Of a DNA stretch of 31,703 nt, positions 19,919 through 29,538 are shown piece after piece. Below the pieces are notes generated by a model, which did no database searches, was not told the origin of the DNA, and saw nothing but the letters and a program-made list of their open reading frames with translations. This DNA comes from Gnetum montanum (Eukaryota; Streptophyta; Gnetopsida; Gnetales; Gnetaceae), in assembly GCA_015680685.1 (NCBI GenBank), contig MNCI01014977.1:187717-219419 (forward strand), read 5' to 3'. How positions within the stretch are numbered: the stretch's first letter is position 1; every line of letters starts with the position of its first letter. A program made the position numbers and the translations under genes.

Positions 19919-20515
19919 TGTTAAATTGTACATTCATTTACCAACATGTTTAAACACAAAAAGATGAGAAAATAAATAATGATAATTTTCTTTGTTATTG
20001 TTATATATTTTGTACAATGGTTATAAACAAATTTGAACAATATAAATAATATGAATCTTGATCCATAAATTTAAATCAACACAACTTGCTTCCCATACAT
20101 TTATGGTATAATTCTTTACTTCTTAACATAGAATCTTCTTACTTGACTTAGTTTCATTTTACTTCTTACTCACAACTATGGTTATTTTTCTTTACTGATA
20201 TCCTTGATTATTCCAATGTACCTCTCTTCTTATTTTTTACTATAGTTAACTTATCATGATTATACTTTGGAGTTTCTACTCCATTTTATGTCTTCATATC
20301 ATCATGTCTTTTTATCATTGATCATGTAAATCTTTGTAACTAAAATTTAATTTTTATTTTTATTTTATTAAATGGTTTATTCCTATAATTTAAAATTTTG
20401 GTATTCTTTTTCCTTATTACACACATTTTGCGTACTATTTCATGTGGTATACAGAAAATACATTTCATCCATTTTATTCACATAGATTTCTCTCAATTCT
20501 ATGTATGAACCTAAC
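19919..20515 (-). repeat. 5' LTR of the copia element
   Basis: It starts on the plus strand as TGTTAAATTG directly after the PBS. The right two-thirds aligns with 6540-6900 (shared TTTGGAGTTTCTACT, TTTTTATCATTGAT and GTATACAGAAAATA landmarks). The outer end near 20515 is estimated from where the similarity stops, so no target duplication can be given. Confidence 0.7.
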
Positions 20516-22291
20516 TTGGACATATGGGGACTTATGTTATTGCAAGTTTAAAACCCATCCAACTTCAAGTATCTTTTAAAAATTAAGAAATATGATGAGG
20601 ATACCATTATACCTTCATGATGTATTTAATATCTTATAGTATCTAAAGATTATTAGGAGTTGTTTAAGTTTGGGTCAATTTGATTATCATTTGCATGTGT
20701 TATATGGTTATAGACAAGTAGGTACAGACTACCTAGACATTGCAACTAGCTACAAGTAGACTATGACATCACTGTGAGTTGTATTCAATTGTAGTAGGCC
20801 TAAAACTAAGGTGAAAAATATTTTTAATAGTAGAACATAGTGTAAGATCATGCAAGTTGTAGGAGATTAGAAGTAGCTTATGATGGACCTATGTGAGCCA
20901 CAAGCTCATGTAGTACCTTCAGTAAGCAATCTTAGGAATTTAAGTTTATTATTACTATAATTTGGTGTAGATTGTAGCCAACCATGATTAAGAGAAATGT
21001 TAGGTTCATGCATGTTGTAATCCCTTATAATTCCTTTAGCACTATTTATTTAAGTTCAAGCACTTTTACTAATACAAGTTTATGAATATTTTACTTAGCT
21101 TAGATTGTAATTAGGGTGCAAGTCATAGCCCCTCTAGTTTAGATAAAAATATCATATTTTAAAAAGGATGCATTTAGGAGGAAAGTCCAACAATTGAAAA
21201 TGAGGCTATAAAACCTAGAGGAGTCCTCAATTGTCATTCCCTTGCTACTTCCTTACTATATTGAACTTAAGAAGAGTGTAAGAGAGTTAGATCATTCTTG
21301 TAGGGCCATTGTAAGCTTATTTTGAGTAATTGTAATATTGAGATTCCAAATCCTAGTTCTTATTTTTCTCCAAATCCTAGTTGTTATTTTCTTTAAGCAT
21401 TGTACTTTAAATTTTGCATGAATAAAAAGTCTTTTTTTTTTCCTATTCAAGATTTGATTCCTTAAGCTCTTAACTCTTGAGTTATAAGGTAATTGAGGTA
21501 TTGGTGTGTGGATCCTCATCAATTGTAGTGGATATATGAGGAGAGGTATGACTTGTAGTTACCTGGAGTTGATTTTCTAGTAGTTTTTATTGAAGCTTTT
21601 ACTTGAAATTTGAGTTTCAAGTAGGTGTGACTTATAGGAGACTACAACTAAAGGAAGTATGCCTTGTAGATACTTGCATTAATAATAGTATGCTTGTAAG
21701 TTTTTTTTTTTACCTAGGTAAACTTAGAGCTTAATGCATTTTATAGAAGGTTGTAATCAATTGGTGACTATGAAGGTGTGCAACTTGTACGTGGTTGTAG
21801 AAAGCTACCAAAAGTTTCTTTCAAAAGGTTTTAAAGTCATGATTGTTTCAAGCTTCAATGGGAAGATAAAATAGATGTCATGTGATATAATTAACATTTT
21901 TTAGCCATTATTTAAGAATCTCTTAGTTGAGGAAAGGGTCTAGAAGCAATTGTGAATTCCTTGGATAATTATATTATGCTTCCAAAGGAGTATGTGAAAC
22001 TTTCTTTTCTTGAAAGACATAAGGTTTTGTAAGGTTGTAGGAAATCCATCTCTACAACAAGCTTAAGTGTGATAAGGTTCATGATTGGTGTGAGGCCATG
22101 TATTCCTAGATGACTAGGCTGGTAAGATATGTGTTTATAGGTTTCGTAATTATTTTTAATTTAATTCAAGAATGTTTAATAAAGAGATTGTTTCGTTGGT
22201 TTTTTCTTTCTACATGCATTGTATATGGTGAATTATTAAGTTGAGGTGAAGGTTTAAGGGAGAATGCATAGGAATCATCATATCATCATTT
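20516..22291. other. Unclassified, LTR-like intergenic stretch
   Basis: No coding segment is recognised. A TATTTATTTAAG box (about 21045), a direct repeat of CCAAATCCTAGTT (21346 and 21370, 24 bp apart), AATAAAAAG (21422) and a poly-T run follow one another much as in an LTR. The gypsy gag at 29539 lies just beyond element 2, which interrupts the region. I infer that this may be the LTR and leader of that gypsy copy, but no PBS or TG/CA ends could be fixed. Forms of ACTTGTAG recur (21550-21800), and TACTTGAAATTTGAGTTTCA (21600-21619) begins a 9-bp-arm inverted repeat. Confidence 0.35.
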
Positions 22292-22296
22292 GATTT
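22292..22296 (+). repeat. Target-site duplication of element 2 (left, GATTT)
   Basis: GATTT before TGATGGG pairs with GGTTT (29329-29333) after CTCATCA. Four of five bases match; one may have mutated. Confidence 0.55.
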
Positions 22297-23113
22297 TGAT
22301 GGGACGTGATATCGCATGGGCCACGATATCACGTCAGTTGCAATATCGCATCTTCCCCTACGATATCACGTACGCAATATCACAGTGCGCTGCCAAATCT
22401 ATAAATAAGATGCGGCTCTCCCTTGTTTCTCAATCTAGGCCTAGACCGTAGTGAAAATCTAGCAGTTTTACCAATACAAAGATAGAATAATTTCCATGTG
22501 CCCGCAATAGGAGCTCCAAAGTGAACGGATCTTTATTCGAGCAAATATTGTACCTGAGCATAAGTTTGTGTACAAAAATAAAGACAAACTTTTTGGATAA
22601 ACCTTGTAGTGCATGGACTAAGCTAAATAGGATTTTATTTATTTTTCATCATTTAAATGCTTTATTAGTTAATTAAATCTCTCTCAACCCTTCTCCCATA
22701 GTTAAGTGCATTCAATACGACCGCTTTGAGCATGTGCATTATGCTTGGTAATCCCAGCAACGAATTTGGTAATCCCAAAGGTTGCATTGGTTCAGGGTGT
22801 GAACAGTAAATGGGAATGGATATTGATGCTAGGTTAATTAAGATTTAGTTAGTTAAAGTTAGTTAATTAGTCTCTTCACCCTTTACCTCATTAGCATAGG
22901 AGATAAAAACATAAAAGATATAAAAATCACATACCTCAGACCTACTTAACCATACAATTGTGACAAATACAAGTAAGTTTGGAAAGACAACAAATGATTA
23001 ACCTTAAGTGTTCCATAAGGCGTGTAGGTACTTAGTCTACGAAGTTCGACCAGATTGCGCATGTAACGCTCGTATTCGTATGGTTGAGTGTAGGGGTACC
23101 TTGCCACTCATCA
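22297..23113 (+). repeat. 5' LTR of element 2
   Basis: The block is 817 bp, from TGATGGGACGTGATATCGCA to CCACTCATCA. U3 carries five GATATC or AATATC sites (22308, 22325, 22342, 22362, 22376), then TATAAATA (22400-22407). The distal part has CTTTATTCGAGC, GGTAATCCCA repeats and the GTGTAGGGGTACCT end. Its partner is 28521-29328, with scattered substitutions and a few short indels. Confidence 0.94.
22308..22407 (+). promoter_or_regulatory. LTR promoter of element 2: GATATC array and TATA box (5' LTR)
   Basis: Five sites lie 17, 17, 20 and 14 bp apart, and TATAAATA at 22400-22407 is 19 bp beyond the last. Many sites are extended palindromes such as CGATATCACGTACG. This is the expected U3 enhancer/core promoter position. 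The binding protein is unknown. Confidence 0.65.
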
Positions 23114-23114
23114 T

Positions 23115-23132
23115 TGGCGCCGTTGCCGGGGA
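23115..23132 (+). other. Primer-binding site of element 2 (tRNA-Asp)
   Basis: TGGCGCCGTTGCCGGGGA, one base after the LTR end, is complementary to the 3' end of plant tRNA-Asp as used by Athila/Tat elements. It is the best-preserved PBS in the window. Confidence 0.9.
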
Positions 23133-23258
23133 CTAAGTTGTTTGTGCACTAAGTAGAACATAGGAAATCATTCACATCGTTGGGAATCTTTAAAAACCCC
23201 TTAGGGTTAATTAAACAAAAATTATATAACAGTTAATCAGCACACCAAATAAGACACA

Positions 23259-26200
23259 ATGTCTTCTTCTTCGAGCAAAAGCACTTCACCACCTAGGGAT
23301 CACACAAGAGACCGTTAGCAATCTAACACACGTAACCCAGATCTACCAGTTCCTCAAGAGTATCAGGTAGTGTATACTCATCACGATGAATATATACCTG
23401 ATTTTACCTTTATCCTCCATCAGGATGAACAACTGCATTGGAGAGACCTGCAAGGTAACATAGTGTTACCCCCAAATTGGGCAATCCCAAACATCCTCCT
23501 TCGTGCTCCTACACAGATAGGCATGATGGAACTATATGCTGAATACATTGCAGAAGATTATGACATAAGGGATTANTAGCAATCTAACACACGTAACCCA
23601 GATCTACCAGTTCCTCAAGAGTATCAGGTAGTGTATACTCATCACGATGAATATATACCTGATTTTACCTTTATCCTCCATCAGGATGAACAACTGCATT
23701 GGAGAGACCTGCAAGGTAACATAGTGTTACCCCCAAATCGGGCAATCCCAAACATCCTCCTTCGTGCTCCTACACAGATAGGCATGATGGAACTATACGC
23801 TGAATACATTGCAGAAGATTATGACATAAGGGATTACCATCCCATAGAGGCGCAATGTCTAAGGGACTTGCGGCAGGAGAGTTATCACACATATTTGAAG
23901 GGCAAAGGACCCCACAACGCTTCACCTATCATAAGAGAAATTAGGGGTGGTGAACCTATCTCAATAGGTTCTCCACAAAATGATGTCCCCCCTCCTAACG
24001 ATAGTGAGGAGGTGGTGTATCAGAACCTTCGCTTCATGATACACAACCTTGGTTCTGATGCCCATGAACACTAAGTGTTCAATGAGGGGACACAAACACA
24101 AAATAAGGGTGAGCATTCTGATCGTCATCACGATCGGGATTAGGATCACCGAAGAGAAGGTAGGAGACATCGCCACGGTGGTGGCTCTCCTTCTTCTTCC
24201 CCTTCATCACATCATTCACCCTCTCCTTCAACATATGGACGTAGTCACAAAGAGCACAACGGTGAGGATAAGGGTAAGAAAAATGAGAGACCTCGATGAG
24301 AGAGTTGAGAGCGAGGACGAGGGCATTCTAGAGAGTCAAGGCATAGAAGGGAAAGTAGGGAACCACGTAGGCATCATAGAAGTCATGAGAGAGATTATCA
24401 TGATGAACCCCTACTAGAAACTTAGAGTATGTTAGATATTACAGAGGCTATGAGAATACCTACAAGGCATCAAAAAGACAGTCGAATCAAGAGACTAGAC
24501 ATGAATAATATCCCACGATTTGAGGTGGGATACAAAGCTGATCCGCAGAATTACTTATAGGCATTCCACAATGCCTAGGAGTTGTAGAATATTGAGAATG
24601 AGTGGTAGAAGTTAAAGTTGTTCTCTAGGACACTCATAAAAGAAGCGAAAAGTTGGTACTGGTCTTTAGAGCCACAAACCATTAGGAGGTGGAGTACAAT
24701 GCTAGAATTCTTTAACGATAAATACCAAACATACTCCAGAGTGTCCAACTTGTATAAGAAAATCCAAGGATGGAAGTAGGGTACTCATGAACCCTTGGAT
24801 GCTATCATGGGCTGATATTATGCATTGCTACATCGTTGCTCGGGCCATAGTTATGCACAATGGGATCAACTACACCACCTCGTAAATGGGCTAAGACATG
24901 AAACTAGGAGAACCCTTGGGACATATGCCCAAGGGAGATTATCAGAACTTAGGTCCCATGAAGTTCATATATTGTTGGAGCAAGTAGCTAAAGAAGAAGA
25001 GGAGCTACGGAAAAGGGAAAGCACAGAAGAGTATAACTGTGATCCTTCCCTCCAAAAGAAGGGAGTAAGATTCTGTGAGGAAGAGGATGAGTCACCACTC
25101 GAAGAGTTGGTGAATAGAAAAACCTTACCACTTTAGAAATTAATAATGGAAGTGTCGACTAAGGTAGATCAAATGTGAGACTCCATAGACATTGGTTTAA
25201 AACCGTTTTAAAAGTCGTAGAGGAGTCTAAGGAATGAAGTAGTGACCATGATAAGAAAAAGCGGAGAGATTTAGACCATGCACGTGACAAGGGTAAGGGA
25301 AAAATGACTATCGTCGATGAGGTTGTGGATTCTGACATGGACAATGATAGTGGATGTGAGATCTACCAATATGACCATCCTAAGGGATGTTGCCCAATAA
25401 TCTCACATCTACAAGAGTCTGGGGTGTATGCACTCAACCCAAGACTTAACAAATGGTAGGCACCCCGAAGGTTACCTTATCCCCAAGGTAACCCGAGGTA
25501 GTTCCACCAACCGTTAACATATTATCCAAGTGGAACTCTGCCACAACCTATTAAGCAACATGAGCAGTGGCAACACCCACAGTCATGGGGGATGCCACCG
25601 CCTAGACAACAATACCCTTATCGGCAACCAGACCCATATAGATACTACGTGTAGCAGCCAATTTCTCCAAGTGACTCTATGGGTCACGCAACTCCACAAC
25701 GTCGCAACCAAGTTCAGGAGTATTTTAGGACTCCTTCTCCTCCAGGAGACACACCACATACATACCATCATTTGAATCCATCTGCATCTCTTGCGCCGGT
25801 AGTTCCACTACCTCCTGCTCCAACAATGTAAGGGGAACTCCCCACTCAACCGTAGCAACGTAATGCTACGAGAGCTATAAACCTTCAACCCGCTGTTGGT
25901 TCTGAAAACCGTAAGAAAAGAAGACCTTTCTTCAAAACCAAAAGCCCAAACAAGCTCTTACAACCACAAGCGGTTGAGTCTGTGTACGCTCCTCCAACAA
26001 TTAAGGTTTCGGAGCTCCCTTCAAACCAAAAACAGAGCTTAACACACATGGTTATGTTAACACATACCGTTACCAACTGGATCAAGGTAGGCCACCTTCC
26101 CAGGAAACTCTCTAATCCTAGAAGTCCCTTAATCTACCTCCAAGTTGCTGGGAATGAACCTCATAAGGCTCTTCTTGACTCAGGTTCCAGAGTCAACTTA

Positions 26201-26882
26201 ATCTCACGAGAAATGTATAAAGCCTGAAACCTGCCTCTACTTAAGAAGAGCAATATTCAACTAGAGCTGGCTAACTAGTTCATCACTATTCTTGGGATTG
26301 GTGGAGGACATCATTACCACTGTGTGTGGTTAGTCATACCTAGCTGATTTCCTAGTGATAGAAGTCAACAGTAACAAAGGGGACTTCCCAATTATAATGG
26401 GGAGGGCATGGCTCAGCACCATCAATGCATGCCTAGGAATTCGCAAACTTTCCTTGGAAATATCTAAGGAAAATATTTATGGAAAAATTGATAAGAAGAA
26501 AGTTCCATGCATCAAATACAGTGACTCTGAGGGTGATGACATGGAGGAATGCTTAGCATCTCTTGCATGCAACTGGTGTGCCCAAGAAACACAGATACAA
26601 CAATGCCTGTATGTAGCAACCACACAACAAGAGAACACCTAGTGGTTGACAGCTGATCAAGAAAGTAGCCCACCAATATGCATGGACCAAACTAGGGGAA
26701 CAACTCATGCCCATAATGAAGGCATAGATACATTGGAGTATGAGCGTCGCCGACTTTCACCCCTTAACCTGAAAACATCAATCGGGAGAAGTTGGACACT
26801 TCTAAAAAATTCAAATAGGCACTCATTATTTTGGATCTCTCCCTTTCAATTCAGTCATGGGGGAGATGGCCACCTATGCTAA
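23259..26882 (+). pseudogene. gag-protease polyprotein of element 2
   Basis: The frame starts at ATG 23259 (MSSSSSKSTSPPRD), 127 bases after the PBS. Segments are YTHHDEYIPDFTFILHQDEQ, LLRAPTQIGMMELYAEYIAE, an Arg/His/Ser-rich stretch (24120-24400), MLDITEAMRIPTRHQKDSRI and the Retrotrans_gag core (SWYWSLEPQTIRRW, MLEFFNDKYQTYSRVS, about 24655-24755). LVNGLRHETRRTLGTYAQGR and a charged helix follow. CEIYQYDHPKGCC (25355-25393) is a knuckle-like motif whose second Cys is Tyr. After a Pro/Gln-rich part comes the aspartic protease: LIYLQVAGNEP, LLDSGSRVNLISREMY (DSG at 26177-26185), DFLVIEVNS and FPIIMGRAWL (about 26386). Gag builds the particle and the protease cuts the polyprotein. Many TAG/TGA/TAA stops, a one-base loss near 25200 and a one-base gain between about 26230 and 26350 break it. 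Part is doubled around the N at 23576. Confidence 0.87.
23316..23836. other. 260-bp doubled gag segment around a single N (probable assembly join)
   Basis: Bases 23316-23575 recur as 23577-23836 with two differences, both C/T (AAATTGGG against AAATCGGG, and TATATGCT against TATACGCT), separated by one N. The related gag of element 4 has this part once. Two overlapping contig ends or alleles joined without merging explain it better than a biological duplication. Confidence 0.82.
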
Positions 26883-26910
26883 TCAATTGAGGCCCTCAAT
26901 TCTTTTTAGT

Positions 26911-26970
26911 TTTTTTTACACATTTTTGTTTTACACATTTTTTGTTTTTTTTGCACATTTTTGTTTTACA
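26911..26970 (+). repeat. T-rich short tandem repeat
   Basis: ACACATTTTTGTTTT-like units recur three to four times with changing T-run length, followed by a GT/GC microsatellite at 26997-27016. This is a slippage product in the non-coding part of element 2. Confidence 0.7.
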
Positions 26971-28013
26971 ACATCATTTATACTTTTTCATTTCTTTGTG
27001 TGTGCGTGCGTGTGTGTTATCCATTTTGTTAAGTTTGTTACCAATAAGTGCTCATGATGGTATGAACTATTTTCTATTGATTGCTAATGTTTGGTTTTTA
27101 CCTTGAAGTTATGATGTCGATACTAAGGTATGGTTCTTTTGATATGACAGGCAATGAGTCCACTTCATCCATACATCCACAAATTTCTATGGTCTCTCTT
27201 GGCTTGGAAATGTACAGTCCCTTTCTAAATAAGAACTATCAATGAATTGGTGACTAGGCATTTCCCAAACTAAGGAAGGACTCAAGGACTGAAAAGGGTG
27301 TGACTTCAAGGGAACTTGATGCATTTGTGTTGGCCATTCTCTTGGGTGCTTGGATGTTTTCGTGTTGGAGTTTTCCTTCCCATTCCGACATTGCTCCATT
27401 ATCAGGAAGCTGAGCTAATAAAAATAACAAAGTCTTTGCATGGTGTGGTTCTCACGTATAAACACATAAAACAACAAAAAAAAAAGAAAAGAAAGAAAAT
27501 GAGAATTCAAAGCACACCCCTTAGAAAAAATAATCCCTTGGGCTACAAGCACTGGTTATGAAACTCAAAATAAAAATGTTCCCTCTAACAAAGGCCCTTC
27601 CTCACTTCCTATCTCATCTTTCGCTTCATCGGAATGTTGGTGACTCTTTGTTGGAGACATTCTTGTTACTTCAAGAGGATGGGTCAGCCGAATGTATTAA
27701 TCCGAAGTCACTAGATGTGATTTGTTGAGGCTGGACTTGGAATGGGATCTGCAAGTCACATTCACCATGAAATACACAAGGGTTTGTACACCACCTTGTT
27801 CTTGGGATTCCATTTCATTCTCTTCTCTCCATCCTTCTCTCCATTGTTTACCTCGTTACCAGTTGTATCATTAGTATATATTTTGGTTGATGCATTGTTT
27901 TCTTTTTGGTAAATTCTTGTGGTTAAGACTTTAACTCTTGCTTCAAATGACATTCCTAGAGCCTACAGACTCTTTGAATGTGGGTTTGTGAGGGCATTAA
28001 GGGCATGAGCCTT

Positions 28014-28031
28014 CTTTGGGGAGGACCCACT
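28014..28031 (+). other. Conserved spacer box (element 2 copy)
   Basis: CTTTGGGGAGGACCCACT, identical to the box of element 1 at 12842-12859. It is preserved although the sequence around it has diverged strongly. Confidence 0.55.
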
Positions 28032-28510
28032 AGCATTCCTATTTGGTGCACCAGTTAAATTCGTTCCCTTAAAAATTTGTGTAATCAAATTTATTTGTTC
28101 ATTTCCATCTTGACATCCATTTCATTGACGTTATAGTTGTCTCTTTTTCTCCATCTTTCTCGTTCTTTTTCTTTCTCCATTCTATTACTACTAGAGGTTC
28201 ACTCTTAGTCATGGGGGTCCTGACCCAATTTTTGTCAATTTTTTCTTAACCCCTACACCTTCGGTCATCACCACTATTATATCTCCAAACCCATATCAGC
28301 CATACCACAACTCATCCAATGGACCTTTCACCGAAGAAAGGTATCAACTACATTGTGATTCATTTACCCTTACTAATATAAATACTGTGTTGTGCGTGCA
28401 GATGGTAATCATGCAACAATGGATTGGATCTGGAGGGAACACTTGGAATGGATCGGTGCTAAAGCAGCCATACAAAGAACAAGATGGATGGTGCACTTAT
28501 GGATAGACAA

Positions 28511-28520
28511 CGAAAGGGTA
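28511..28520 (+). other. Polypurine tract of element 2
   Basis: CGAAAGGGTA directly precedes TGATGGG of the 3' LTR. It ends GGGTA, like GGGGGTA in elements 1 and 3. Confidence 0.65.
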
Positions 28521-29328
28521 TGATGGGACCTGATATCGCAAAGGCCGCGATATCGCGTACGCGATATCGTAGGGGAAGACACGATATCGCGTATGTGATA
28601 TTGTAGTTCACTGCCAAATCTATAAATAAGAGGTGGCTCTCCCTTGTTTCTCAACATAGGCCTAGACTATAGTGAAACTCTGGTAGTTTTACCTCTCTAG
28701 AGATAGAATAATTTCCATGTGCCTATAGTAGGAGCTCCAAAGTGAACAGATCTTTATTCGAGAAAATATTGTACCTGAGCACAAGTTTGTGTACGGAAAT
28801 AAAGACAAACTTTTTGGATAAACCTTGCAGTGCATGGACTAAGCTAAATAGGATTTTATTTATTTTTCATCATTTAAATGCTTTATTAGTTAATTAAATC
28901 TCTCTCAACCCTTCTCCCATAGTTAAGTGCATTCAATACGACCGCTTCGAGCACGTGCGTTACGCTTGGTAATCCCAACAACAAATAGCGTTTAGTAATC
29001 CCAAAGGTTGCATTGGTTTAGGGTGTGAACAGTAAGTGGGAATGGATACTGATACTAGGTTAATTAAGAATTAGTTAGTTAATTAGTCTCTTCACCCTTA
29101 CCTCATTAGCATAGAAGATAAAAACATAAAAGATATAAAAATCACATACCTCAGACTTACTTAACCATACAACCATGAAAAATACAAGTAAGTCTGGGAA
29201 GACAACAAACGATTAACATTAAGTGTTCCATAAGGAGTGTAGGCACTTAGTCTGCGGAGTTTGACCAGATCGCTCTTGTAATGCTCATATTCGTATGGTT
29301 GAGTGTAGGGGTACCTCGCCACTCATCA
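28521..29328 (+). repeat. 3' LTR of element 2
   Basis: The block is 808 bp and the direct repeat of 22297-23113. It starts TGATGGGACCTGATATCGCA and ends CCACTCATCA. Its U3 array (GATATC or GATATT at 28532, 28549, 28563, 28583, 28597; steps 17, 14, 20, 14) is better preserved than in the 5' copy. TATAAATA is at 28621-28628. Confidence 0.94.
28532..28628 (+). promoter_or_regulatory. LTR promoter of element 2: GATATC array and TATA box (3' LTR)
   Basis: GATATCGCGTACGCGATATC at 28549-28568 is a perfect 20-base palindrome, also seen in element 1 at 8977-8996. The TATA box lies 18 bp beyond the last site. Confidence 0.65.
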
Positions 29329-29333
29329 GGTTT

Positions 29334-29538
29334 CAAAGAGTAGATTAGAATACTTTGGTTAATTTCTTGGATTCATCCTTAGGCTTCATCTTATATCTAA
29401 CCATGTGAATTCTTTGATGTTTTGTGGCTTTATTGTTACCAAGATTCAAGGGATTATATCTTTTTTGTTTTTAATTGGTTTGAATTTCTTAAAAATTATA
29501 GTTATATGTTAATTTCTCTCTTGAATTACTTGAGAAAC
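29334..29538 (+). other. Leader-like stretch before the gypsy gag remnant
   Basis: About 200 AT-rich bases lie between element 2 and the gag ATG at 29539, with no coding similarity. They may be the leader of the interrupted gypsy element. Confidence 0.35.

Larger units (their letters stand above)
6517..20515 (-). mobile_element. Old Ty1/copia retrotransposon, split by element 1
   Basis: On the minus strand the order is 5' LTR (19919 to about 20515), tRNA-iMet-type PBS, gag, integrase-linker, and the first half of reverse transcriptase to 16895. Element 1 (8226-16889) follows, then the second half of reverse transcriptase and RNase H from 8225 down, and a 3' LTR near 6517-6900. That order is the Ty1/copia one, with integrase ahead of reverse transcriptase. 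The two LTR segments are diverged, every frame is broken, and the outermost end of the 3' LTR seems lost, so the boundaries at 6517 and 20515 are approximate. Confidence 0.75.
26883..28520 (+). other. Post-gag spacer of element 2
   Basis: No protein is recognised. In order it holds a T-rich repeat (26911-26970), a short GT/GC run (26997-27016), an A/G run (27474-27501), the box CTTTGGGGAGGACCCACT (28014-28031), a pyrimidine-rich stretch (28138-28190), and an acceptor-like TGTGCGTGCAG just before ATG 28402. The purine-rich CGAAAGGGTA (28511-28520) abuts the 3' LTR as its PPT. The A/G run and the box occur in the same order in the spacer of element 1. Confidence 0.6.
22297..29328 (+). mobile_element. 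Element 2: non-autonomous Athila/Tat-like retrotransposon with gag and protease
   Basis: This 7,032-bp plus-strand element has two LTRs (22297-23113 and 28521-29328), an intact tRNA-Asp-type PBS, one degenerate gag-protease frame (23259-26882), a 1.6-kb spacer and a purine stretch before the 3' LTR. Reverse transcriptase and integrase are absent, as is the ORF2 of element 1. Its LTRs match the element-3 LTR along most of their length. It interrupts the stretch between 22296 and the gypsy gag remnant. Confidence 0.92.

Noticed and set aside
22308-22407. GATATC-rich repeats as a CRISPR-like or satellite array
   Set aside because: Units are only 14-23 bp, lack unique spacers, sit at fixed U3 positions in LTRs and are followed by a TATA box, so they fit promoter repeats of a plant element.
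25530-25775. Plus-strand frame within the element-2 gag-protease region
   Set aside because: It is out of frame with the gag reading PQRRNQVQEYFRTPSPPG that continues toward the protease, so it is a shadow.
26857-27057. Frame with Phe-rich repeats as a transmembrane peptide
   Set aside because: It translates the T-rich tandem repeat and GT run in the element-2 spacer. No start context or homology supports it.
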